The notes under the pieces are model-generated. The model saw only the letters and a program-made list of their open reading frames with translations. It was not told where the DNA came from and made no database searches. A program made the position numbers and the translations under genes. This document shows, one piece after another, positions 1 to 5,214 of a DNA stretch of 5,274 nucleotides. The first letter of the stretch is position 1, and every line of letters begins with the position of its first letter. Source of the stretch: Candidatus Sumerlaeota bacterium (GTDB lineage: Bacteria; Sumerlaeota; Sumerlaeia; JADFCT01). The DNA lies in NCBI GenBank assembly GCA_026398575.1, contig JAPLSP010000255.1, positions 1-5,274 on the forward strand, in the 5' to 3' direction.

Positions 1-23
1 GCCAAGCTGGATAGATCCCCTTT

Positions 24-1175
24 TCATTGCCCTGCGAGGAAAACCAATTTCGCTTTTGCGAGATTTTTGCTGAAGATCACAACATCGGCGTCTTTGCCCG
101 GCGCCAGGCTTCCCTTGCGGCGCGCGATTCCCAGCATCTCAGCCGGATTGAGCGACGCCATCCGGATCGCGGCTTCGAGCGGCGCGCCGGTGAAGCGCAT
201 GAATCGCGCCACGCCTTCATTGAGCAGGCAGCGCGAACCGACCAGGGTTCCTTCGTCCTTGTAGCGCACGCCGCGTTCATCCGCGACGACGGTGCGGCCC
301 ATGTAGCCGTATTCGCCGCCCGGCTTCAATCCCGCGCCGATGACCGCATCGGACATCAAGATGATTTTGTCGTGGGGCTTTGCGCGCCAGACCAGATCGA
401 GGACTTCGGGGGCGACGTGGCAGCCGTCCGGATTCAGCTCGATATAGGCGTTGTCGCGCGTCAGGCCATAGACGGCGACGCCCGGTTCGCGATGGCTGAC
501 GCCCGACATCGCGTTGAACAGGTGCGTCATGCCGATCTTCGAGCGCCCCACCACGGCTTCCACCTGCGCGCACGCCGCCGTTGAATGTCCCACGCACGGC
601 AGGATTCCCAAACGCCGCATCGCGCGTGGCAGGCCGTCGGCGCCTTTGAGTTCCGGCGCGAACGTCATCATAACGATCTTGCCGCGCGCCAGCCGCTGCA
701 AACGTTCGAGCCGCGCCAGCGATACCGGCTGAATGAAGCGCGTTTGAATGCCGCCGCGTTTTTCCACATTCACAAAAGGGCCTTCGACCATCAGCCCCGG
801 AATGCGCCGCGAAAGACCGGTTTTTTCGATCAGGTCCGAAAGCCCTCGGATCAGCGATTCGTCCGCCATCATCCCGAGTAGGCATTGCGTGATTCCGCGC
901 TTGAGGAGAATATCGGCGATGGCGCGGAAACTCGCTTCATCGGGCGGATCGAGGCTGTGTTCGCCCGCGCCATGGAAATGCACGTCTATCAATCCCGGCG
1001 AAACGATTCCACCGCGCGCGTCAACTTCGGCGGCGCCGCGCGGCGTCGGACGGCAACCGCCTACATAGGCGATCTTGCTGCCTTCGATCAGGACCGTGCC
1101 CGGAGAAAGCACGCGGTCCGGCAGGACCACGGCGCCGTTTTGGATGCTGATGATTTGGGATTTCTTTGATGGCAT
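24..1175 (-). CDS. nagA: N-acetylglucosamine-6-phosphate deacetylase
   Basis: Cytoplasmic amidohydrolase expected to remove the acetyl group from GlcNAc-6-phosphate, giving glucosamine-6-phosphate and acetate for amino-sugar catabolism or cell-wall recycling (EC 3.5.1.25). The 383-residue product has the usual family length and both ends: an N-terminal beta strip with IEGSKIAYVGG and a C-terminal GSLAPGKDADVVIF return to it. Visible active-site motifs are HFH at 66-68, EGPF with E131, GHSTA with H197, THLFNAM with H218, DGCHV with H253 and MSDA with D276 as the likely catalytic acid. The HxH pair resembles the Bacillus subtilis-type two-metal site rather than the E. coli QxN form. The ATG at 1175 was chosen because the family similarity begins there; the frame stays open to 1346 but that part overlaps the NHL gene. 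Only 7 nt separate it from the NHL stop, and the ribosome site is weak (GGA directly before ATG), so translational coupling is likely. The 23 nt after the stop include AAAAGGGG on this strand, possibly the ribosome site of a further gene outside the window. Confidence 0.93.
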   Translation of the reverse strand: MPSKKSQIISIQNGAVVLPDRVLSPGTVLIEGSKIAYVGGCRPTPRGAAEVDARGGIVSPGLIDVHFHGAGEHSLDPPDEASFRAIADILLKRGITQCLLGMMADESLIRGLSDLIEKTGLSRRIPGLMVEGPFVNVEKRGGIQTRFIQPVSLARLERLQRLARGKIVMMTFAPELKGADGLPRAMRRLGILPCVGHSTAACAQVEAVVGRSKIGMTHLFNAMSGVSHREPGVAVYGLTRDNAYIELNPDGCHVAPEVLDLVWRAKPHDKIILMSDAVIGAGLKPGGEYGYMGRTVVADERGVRYKDEGTLVGSRCLLNEGVARFMRFTGAPLEAAIRMASLNPAEMLGIARRKGSLAPGKDADVVIFSKNLAKAKLVFLAGQ

Positions 1176-1182
1176 TCCAGCG

Positions 1183-2313
1183 TCATTTTTCCGTGTTTCG
1201 GATGATTTCATAATAGGTGATCTTTGCCGTTCCCGGATCGAGGACGGCCAGGCGCCCTTTCGAGTCAATTGCCAGAGCCAGTCCTGCCACGTCGGGACTG
1301 AAGGCTTTCGAGTCCAGGCAGGCGAGCAAGCGCCCCGTCGCGTCATGAATCTTCACGCGCGGGATTCCCTTCTCCGACGTGGCCACGCGGCCATCCGGAA
1401 AGACGGCGAGATTGGTAGGGTTGCAGCAGCCGCTGAATTTTTCGGGCGCTTCGCCGCCTTCGCCCCAAACGCCGATCCGCTTGCCGTTTTGGTTGAACCG
1501 CTCGACGCGCAGCTCGCCCGAATGCCCGACGTAGAGCGTTCCGGTCGTGTCCACCGCGCAATCGAAGTAAGGGCTGGGCACGACGAAAGGCCCGATATCG
1601 TCAATGACGTCTCCGCCAACCGTGAAGCGGCTGATGCGGCGATTGCCGGCGTCGGCCACGTAAAGGTAGTAATTCGAAATCGCGAGACTCGTGATAAAGC
1701 CGAACTCCCCCGCGTTGTGTCCTTCCTTGCCCCAGGCGCCCACGCGGAGGATTGACGATTGACGATTGACGATTGACGATTGCGGACCCGCGATTGCGGA
1801 TTGCGGATTGCGGATTGCGGATTGACCCTCAGCGTTGGCGCCTGACCCCTGATCCCCGGCCCCCGCCCCCTGACCCCCGACCCCTGATCCCTGACCCCTG
1901 GCTATTTGGAATTTTTCTATCTGGATATCTTCGCCGACGTAGATGAATCCATCTTCCGCCACGGCGACGCAGCGCGCGGGACGGGAGGTTTTGGCTTCGG
2001 CGATTGAGACGCCCTTGGAATCGAAGACGCGCAGGCCTTCGCGCCCGGCGATATAGAGACGATCCTGCGCGTCAATCGCGATTCCGCGTGGGGTCTTCAT
2101 CCCGGAGTTTACGACGGCGGTTTGCCTGAACGCAAACGGGAGCGGCTTTTGTTGAGCCAAGGCGCTATTCAGAGGCAGGGACAGCAAGGACCACAAGGAC
2201 AGCAAGGACACTATTGACCGCAAGGAACGCAAGGAACACAAAGAATCAAAGAAGGCCCTGAGCGCGGGCAAACGGAGAAGAGCAAAGAAACAAAGCAAAA
2301 ACGAAAATCGCAT
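1183..2313 (-). CDS. Exported NHL-repeat beta-propeller protein with tandem-repeat-derived signal peptide and loop insert
   Basis: A 376-residue protein of unknown function. From about residue 64 it shows NHL/six-bladed-propeller repeats: GIAIDAQDRLYIAG (77-90), CVAVAEDGFIYVGE (115-128), LYVADAGNRRISRF (217-230), a blade around 252-284 ending in GVWGEGG, and NLAVFPDGRVATSEKG (301-316). A doubled cysteine sits at 296-297 in GCCNPTN. The N-terminus is a long signal peptide with a good signal-peptidase I site, SALA before QQ at 53/54, so the product should be periplasmic or extracellular. Residues about 20-47 (S-L-x triplets) come from a 9-bp DNA repeat, and residues about 139-189 (Gly/Gln/Ser-rich, then QSAIRNPQSAI-like) come from two 7-bp repeats. 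That insert lies where a propeller blade should have a short turn, between IEKFQI and LRVGAWG. ATG at 2313 is the only reasonable start before the signal peptide; a weak GGA lies 10-12 nt upstream. It sits 31 nt after the PQQ-like gene, and such propellers often act as binding or scaffold proteins. Confidence 0.82.
   Translation of the reverse strand: MRFSFLLCFFALLRLPALRAFFDSLCSLRSLRSIVSLLSLWSLLSLPLNSALAQQKPLPFAFRQTAVVNSGMKTPRGIAIDAQDRLYIAGREGLRVFDSKGVSIAEAKTSRPARCVAVAEDGFIYVGEDIQIEKFQIARGQGSGVGGQGAGAGDQGSGANAEGQSAIRNPQSAIAGPQSSIVNRQSSILRVGAWGKEGHNAGEFGFITSLAISNYYLYVADAGNRRISRFTVGGDVIDDIGPFVVPSPYFDCAVDTTGTLYVGHSGELRVERFNQNGKRIGVWGEGGEAPEKFSGCCNPTNLAVFPDGRVATSEKGIPRVKIHDATGRLLACLDSKAFSPDVAGLALAIDSKGRLAVLDPGTAKITYYEIIRNTEK
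1750..1826. repeat. 7-bp tandem array, units GATTGAC/GATTGCG (11 slots)
   Basis: Read on the plus strand as eleven consecutive heptamers: four GATTGAC, one GATTGCG, one diverged GACCCGC, four GATTGCG and a last GATTGAC. The phase is kept across the whole 77 bp. It is inside the NHL gene and is translated on the minus strand as a 7-residue repeat of the type NPQSAIR / NRQSSIV. The unit has no stop in any phase on that strand, while the plus strand meets TGA. Confidence 0.95.
1842..1897. repeat. 7-bp tandem array, unit CTGACCC and variants (8 units)
   Basis: Eight contiguous heptamers on the plus strand: CTGACCC, CTGATCC, CCGGCCC, CCGCCCC, CTGACCC, CCGACCC, CTGATCC, CTGACCC. It lies 15 bp from the previous array, is unrelated to it in sequence, and is translated on the minus strand as a Gly/Gln/Ser-rich stretch (GQGSGV-type) of the NHL protein. 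Confidence 0.93.
2174..2254. repeat. 9-bp tandem array, consensus AGCAAGGAC/CGCAAGGAA (9 units)
   Basis: Nine consecutive nonamers in phase on the plus strand, the clearest being AGCAAGGAC, CACAAGGAC, AGCAAGGAC, CGCAAGGAA, CGCAAGGAA and CACAAAGAA, with ACTATTGAC as a diverged unit. Because the period is three codons, it reads on the minus strand as Ser-Leu-x triplets (SLR, SLL, SLW), residues about 20-47 of the NHL protein, covering most of its signal-peptide core. Confidence 0.9.
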
Positions 2314-2354
2314 TTTTCATTTTCCGTTTTTTATTTTGAATTTTTCATTTTGCA
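2313..2354. repeat. AT-rich 7-bp tandem array bridging two genes (6 units)
   Basis: Six heptamers on the plus strand: TTTTTCA, TTTTCCG, TTTTTTA, TTTTGAA, TTTTTCA, TTTTGCA. The array begins at the first base of the NHL start codon and ends within the last codons of the PQQ-like gene. It contains all 31 intergenic bases, the TGA stop of the PQQ-like gene (2347-2345) and its last codons. Confidence 0.88.
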
Positions 2355-3697
2355 TTCAAGTCCACGCAGATCATCTCTGTCAGGTCCCGCAATATCAACC
2401 GGCCTTCGGCCATCGCCATTGGGGCCCAGGCGTTAATGCCCTTGAGCAGCTTGGCTCTGGCTAGTTCCTTGTAGCTTTGCGGCGTGGCTTCGGACATGAC
2501 CAGCGTCCCTTTTTCGTCCTCCAGCGCCAGGATCACCCCGTCCGCGATCAGGTACGGACCGAGTCCGAATTTGCCCTCGCTGGTATTCCATTTGCGTTTG
2601 CCAGAAAGGTCCAGGCAGACCAGATTCTTGTCGGCGCTGACGCCATAGATGTGGTTCTCATAGAGGATCGGCGTCTGCTGATCCGAGCCGAAAAGCTCGG
2701 GCTTGGCGCGGAAGACTTCCTCGGTTTCGATCTTGCCGTCCGCCACGGCTTTCAGGCGGATCATCACGCATCCCGAGCCATAGCCGCCCGTCAGGAAAAC
2801 GCGGTCCTCGCCCACAACGACCGGCGAAGGGATATTCGCCATGCCGATCTTCCAGTCTTTCTTTTTCCAGAGAATGCGTCCATCACCGTCCGCCACGCCG
2901 AACACGCCGATACCCGAGCAATAGATGTATTGCTTTTGGCCGTTGAACGTCATGGCGGCGATCGAGGAATGGGTCATCCCCGCATTGTCGGCTTCGGGCG
3001 GCGTGCGCCAGAGCGTGCGGCTGGTGGCCAGGTCCAGGGCCATCATCAGCGGCGCGGAGCTTGGCGCCAGGATCACGCGAGTTTCCTCGATCAAGGGGCA
3101 CTGCCCGGCGTACCAGGGGGGGATGATGACGCCGTACTCCTCGACCAGATCTATCTTCCAGATCAACTGTCCCGTCACAGCGTCGAGGCAGCTGAACTGG
3201 CACATCGGTCCGAGGGCGACGGCGAATTTATCATTGACCGCCATCACCGTGCGCGACATGCCGTGGTAGCGCTTGATCTCGACGGAATACGTATAGCGCC
3301 AGATTTCCTTCGCGTCGTCGAGCGACAGGCAACGGATCGCGTCCTCCTGTTTGGCGCGGTCATAGTCAATCAGATAGACGCGGCCATTATGAATCGTCGC
3401 GCCGGCGTGGCCTTCGCCCACGGGAAGGCGCCAGAGCACCGCCGGCCCATCTTTCGGCCATGAACGCGGGATCGGTTTCGAATCGCGGGCGATGTTGTCG
3501 CGCCGCGCTCCCCGGAACTGCGGCCATGAGCCGGGGAGCGAGGATGGCTTGCCCGGCCCGGTGATCAGCGTTCCGGGATTTTTCATCGCGGCGGCGGATT
3601 TTACTCCCTGCCCCGGATAGGACACGGGGACGCGCTCCTTAATGGGCTCGCGCACGTCCACCAATAGCATCCACGCCGCCTGCGCGCATACACACAC
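2345..3697 (-). CDS. PQQ-like (BamB-type) beta-propeller repeat protein, probably membrane-anchored; start uncertain
   Basis: Propeller protein, 450 residues from the GTG at 3697. WPQFRG (58-63) followed by a VLWRLPVGEG segment (87-96) marks the N-terminus of the 'WPQFRG' propeller group. Repeated tryptophan-docking strands follow: LSLDDAKEIWRY (124-135), LDAVTGQLIWKIDL (171-184), LDLATSRTLWRT (221-232), a GDGRILWKK strand (271-279) and LDLSGKRKW (362-370). The family includes BamB and quinoprotein dehydrogenases, but nothing here shows PQQ binding or an enzyme activity, so the role is unknown. GTG 3697 is the first ATG/GTG/TTG codon in this frame after an upstream stop, but it has no Shine-Dalgarno and would cut a hydrophobic segment in two. 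In-frame sequence upstream (SYFWALAALAIV) would complete an N-terminal membrane helix or signal anchor. A CTG at 3748 behind AGGGAG, or an ATG at 3767 plus a one-base indel, are alternatives. The stop codon lies in a 7-bp repeat array. The first 86 nt after bshA belong partly to this alternative N-terminus. Confidence 0.85.
   Translation of the reverse strand: MCVCAQAAWMLLVDVREPIKERVPVSYPGQGVKSAAAMKNPGTLITGPGKPSSLPGSWPQFRGARRDNIARDSKPIPRSWPKDGPAVLWRLPVGEGHAGATIHNGRVYLIDYDRAKQEDAIRCLSLDDAKEIWRYTYSVEIKRYHGMSRTVMAVNDKFAVALGPMCQFSCLDAVTGQLIWKIDLVEEYGVIIPPWYAGQCPLIEETRVILAPSSAPLMMALDLATSRTLWRTPPEADNAGMTHSSIAAMTFNGQKQYIYCSGIGVFGVADGDGRILWKKKDWKIGMANIPSPVVVGEDRVFLTGGYGSGCVMIRLKAVADGKIETEEVFRAKPELFGSDQQTPILYENHIYGVSADKNLVCLDLSGKRKWNTSEGKFGLGPYLIADGVILALEDEKGTLVMSEATPQSYKELARAKLLKGINAWAPMAMAEGRLILRDLTEMICVDLNAK
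3506..3540. other. 10-bp perfect inverted repeat inside the PQQ-like gene
   Basis: CGCTCCCCGG (3506-3515) and CCGGGGAGCG (3531-3540) are exact reverse complements, separated by 15 nt. The arms encode the residues either side of the WPQFRG motif. In the mRNA this would be a strong GC-rich stem about 160-190 nt after the GTG start. No T-run follows on either strand, so it does not look like a terminator. Confidence 0.7.
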
Positions 3698-3783
3698 GAT
3701 GGCCAGCGCCGCCAGCGCCCAGAAATAAGATGGATTTTGCCCTGACAGAATGCTCTCCCTGCCGCATTTTTCTTTGAGGATAT
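3698..3783 (-). other. Gap between bshA and the PQQ-like gene holding a probable alternative N-terminus
   Basis: These 86 nt contain no ATG, GTG or TTG in the frame of the PQQ-like gene, yet that frame is open and encodes SYFWALAALAIV directly before residue 1, which together with VCVCAQAAWMLLV forms a membrane-helix-length stretch. CTG at 3748 follows AGGGAG at 6-7 nt. An ATG at 3767 lies in another frame and would join the helix frame if one A were lost from the AAAA run at 3737-3740 region of the minus strand. Confidence 0.5.
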
Positions 3784-4935
3784 TTATTTGCCGCGCGATG
3801 GCAAGCGGCGATTTGCCATGGTTCTTTCGTAAAGCTCCTCATATTGCCGCACCATCGTTTCAGGATTGAAGAGCTCGATCGCGCGGCGCCTTGCGGCTTT
3901 GGCCATGCGCTGGTGCAGCGGAGGGTTTTTCAGAATCTCGAGCGCGCGCCGCGCCATGGCCTCGGTGTCTCCCAGCGGCTCGAGCGCGCCGCACACGCCG
4001 TCCTCGACGACCTCCATCAGCCCGCCCGCCCGGGCGCCGATCACGGGCGTCTCGCACGCCATTGCCTCGAGCGCGGCCAGGCCGAAGGCTTCGTGATCCG
4101 AGGGCATGAGGAATAGATCGGCGCCGCTCAGATAGTTTTCGATGCCGTTCTGCTTGCCTAAAAATCGCACGCGCTCGCCCAAGCCCAGTTCGCGCGTGAG
4201 GCGCACGGCCATGTCCATCTCCGGGCCGTCGCCGATCATGAGCAAGATCGCGGGAATCTGCTTTTGCACCGTGTCATAAACGCGGATCACGTCTTCGATC
4301 CGCTTGACGGGCCGGAAATTCGAGATGTGTAGCAGGACGCGATCCTGCCCCGAGCGATAGCGCGCGCAAGGGCAGGGACCGGGCAGACGCTGGAAGCGGT
4401 CCGAATCCACGAAGTTGTAGATAACCTCGATGGGGTGGTTGACAGGGAAGTTTTTATAGGAGGTATCGCGCAGCCACTGCGAAACCGCTGTGACCGCGTC
4501 GCTGCGTTCGAGGGCGAACTTGACCAGTGGCGCGAAGGCCGGCGAACGCCCGACCAGCGTGATGTCGGTTCCGTGCAGCGTCGTGACGACCTTGACCTTG
4601 GAATCGGCGCCGGCCATCTCGCGCGCAATGTAGGCGGCCAGGCCGTGCGGGATGGCGTAATGGGCGTGAAGGATGTCCAGTTTCTCCGACACGGCCAAGC
4701 TTGCGGCGCGCGCCGAAAGGGAGGCGGTATAAAGCGGATGCTCGAAGAGCGGATAGTTGCTGGCGGTGACCTCATGATAAAAAATATTTTCGTGAAAACC
4801 GCCGCTCAGGCGGAAGGGCATGCCATAGCTGATGAAATGGACGTGATGCCCGCGCTGCGCCAGGGCCAGCCCGAGCTCCGAAGCCACAACGCCGCTGCCG
4901 CCATAAGTTGGATAACAGATCATGCCGATGTTCAT
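3784..4935 (-). CDS. bshA: N-acetyl-alpha-D-glucosaminyl L-malate synthase, GT4 family
   Basis: Retaining GT-B glycosyltransferase of family 4 that should join UDP-GlcNAc to L-malate, the first step of bacillithiol synthesis in the cytoplasm. The 383-residue length and motifs match BshA closely: [16 protein letters not shown] near the N-terminus (7-22), [10 protein letters not shown] (34-43), [10 protein letters not shown] (89-98), TTLHGTDIT (118-126), a TAVS strand (149-152), IYNFVD (172-177), [10 protein letters not shown] (203-212), GDGPE (235-239), FLGKQ (258-262) and the EX7E-type motif EAFGLAALE (E282, E290). Many GT4 enzymes share the C-terminal half, but the CYPT/GGSG start, the HYAIPH and LHGTDIT segments and HISNFR are characteristic of BshA. 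The ATG at 4935 is supported by AAGGAG with a 7-nt spacer. It is the first gene of the cluster. A CPC-containing stretch (188-190) lies in the link between the two domains. bshB and bshC are not in the window, so bacillithiol production cannot be concluded from this region alone. Confidence 0.93.
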   Translation of the reverse strand: MNIGMICYPTYGGSGVVASELGLALAQRGHHVHFISYGMPFRLSGGFHENIFYHEVTASNYPLFEHPLYTASLSARAASLAVSEKLDILHAHYAIPHGLAAYIAREMAGADSKVKVVTTLHGTDITLVGRSPAFAPLVKFALERSDAVTAVSQWLRDTSYKNFPVNHPIEVIYNFVDSDRFQRLPGPCPCARYRSGQDRVLLHISNFRPVKRIEDVIRVYDTVQKQIPAILLMIGDGPEMDMAVRLTRELGLGERVRFLGKQNGIENYLSGADLFLMPSDHEAFGLAALEAMACETPVIGARAGGLMEVVEDGVCGALEPLGDTEAMARRALEILKNPPLHQRMAKAARRRAIELFNPETMVRQYEELYERTMANRRLPSRGK

Positions 4936-5006
4936 AAGATTGCTCCTTGCGTGAGGCGCATGGTGATTTCAGAGATCATCGCAATCCGGTCGCTAAGGAT
5001 CGTCAC
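4932..5006 (-). CDS. Possible short leader ORF overlapping the bshA start (24 aa)
   Basis: A short frame starting with GTG at 5006 (or ATG at 4979 or 4961) ends with TGA that shares ATGA with the bshA start codon. The peptide from GTG is about 24 residues, ending in [10 protein letters not shown]. The frame is closed upstream by a TGA just before, so it is not the tail of a long gene unless a frameshift is present. The bshA ribosome site lies inside it. A weak GGA lies 5 nt before the ATG at 4979. It could be a leader peptide giving translational coupling, or chance. No known family is recognised. Confidence 0.22.
   Translation of the reverse strand: MTILSDRIAMISEITMRLTQGAIL
4943..4948 (-). 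promoter_or_regulatory. Shine-Dalgarno of bshA
   Basis: AAGGAG on the minus strand, 7 nt before the ATG at 4935. It is the only strong ribosome binding site in the window and fixes the bshA start; the three genes downstream have weak or absent sites. Confidence 0.8.
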
Positions 5007-5084
5007 GAACAGATTTTTATCGCATTGTCAACCTCTCATCAAAAATAAAAGGCTGCTCCGCCGCTCTCTGGCTATTCGGCGAAA

Positions 5085-5112
5085 ATGGTAGCGATTCCAG
5101 AATCCCCGTCAA
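5085..5112 (-). promoter_or_regulatory. Weak sigma70-like promoter candidate upstream of bshA
   Basis: On the minus strand TTGACG (5112-5107) is followed after 16 nt by TACCAT (5090-5085), five and four matches to the -35 and -10 consensus. It would give a leader of roughly 140 nt before bshA. A second TTGACA at 5031-5026 has no acceptable -10 at 16-18 nt. The promoter rules of the host are unknown. Confidence 0.22.
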
Positions 5113-5155
5113 TCGGATTTGCTGCGCGATTTGGCTGACATAAGGCCTAGCCAAA

Positions 5156-5190
5156 GAGATTTGAAATTTGAGATCTGAGATTTGAAATCC
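5156..5190. repeat. 7-bp tandem array, units GAGATTT/GAAATTT (5 units)
   Basis: Five heptamers on the plus strand: GAGATTT, GAAATTT, GAGATCT, GAGATTT, GAAATCC. It lies in the non-coding region upstream of bshA, next to the hairpin at 5196-5214. On the minus strand it would read FQISDLKFQIS in an open frame of 65 codons (5214-5017), which is judged to be a repeat artefact. Confidence 0.88.
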
Positions 5191-5195
5191 AGTTG

Positions 5196-5214
5196 GTGAG
5201 AGAAAATCTCTCAC
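5196..5214. terminator. 8-bp perfect hairpin, possible terminator or operator
   Basis: GTGAGAGA, a 3-nt AAA loop and TCTCTCAC form a perfect stem. On the plus strand it is followed by TTTATCTCT, on the minus strand by no T-run. The stem is only half G+C and no plus-strand gene ends before it. It may end a minus-strand gene lying to the right, or be a dyad binding site upstream of bshA. The class is uncertain. Confidence 0.3.

Noticed and set aside
1176..1346. Upstream extension of nagA to 1346, or to an ATG at 1211
   Set aside because: It overlaps the NHL coding end, adds residues with no family similarity, and the ATG at 1211 has no ribosome site; the NagA similarity starts at the ATG at 1175.
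1075..1755. Plus-strand ORF of 226 codons opposite the NHL and nagA genes
   Set aside because: It crosses the junction of two well-supported minus-strand genes and has an Arg/Ala-rich shadow composition.
1750..1897. CRISPR array
   Set aside because: The units are contiguous heptamers with no spacers.
2477..3463. Long plus-strand ORF of 328 codons opposite the PQQ-like gene
   Set aside because: It mirrors the GC-rich coding strand of a clearly recognisable propeller gene and shows no family motif of its own.
3798..3819. 7-bp inverted repeat ATGGCAA/TTGCCAT at the end of bshA as a terminator
   Set aside because: It lies inside the coding region, is short, and has no T-run after it on the minus strand.
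5017..5214. Minus-strand ORF of 65 codons upstream of bshA
   Set aside because: Its start region is the heptamer array (FQISDLKFQIS), the start codon lies in the hairpin, and there is no ribosome site or known family; a frameshifted remnant cannot be excluded.
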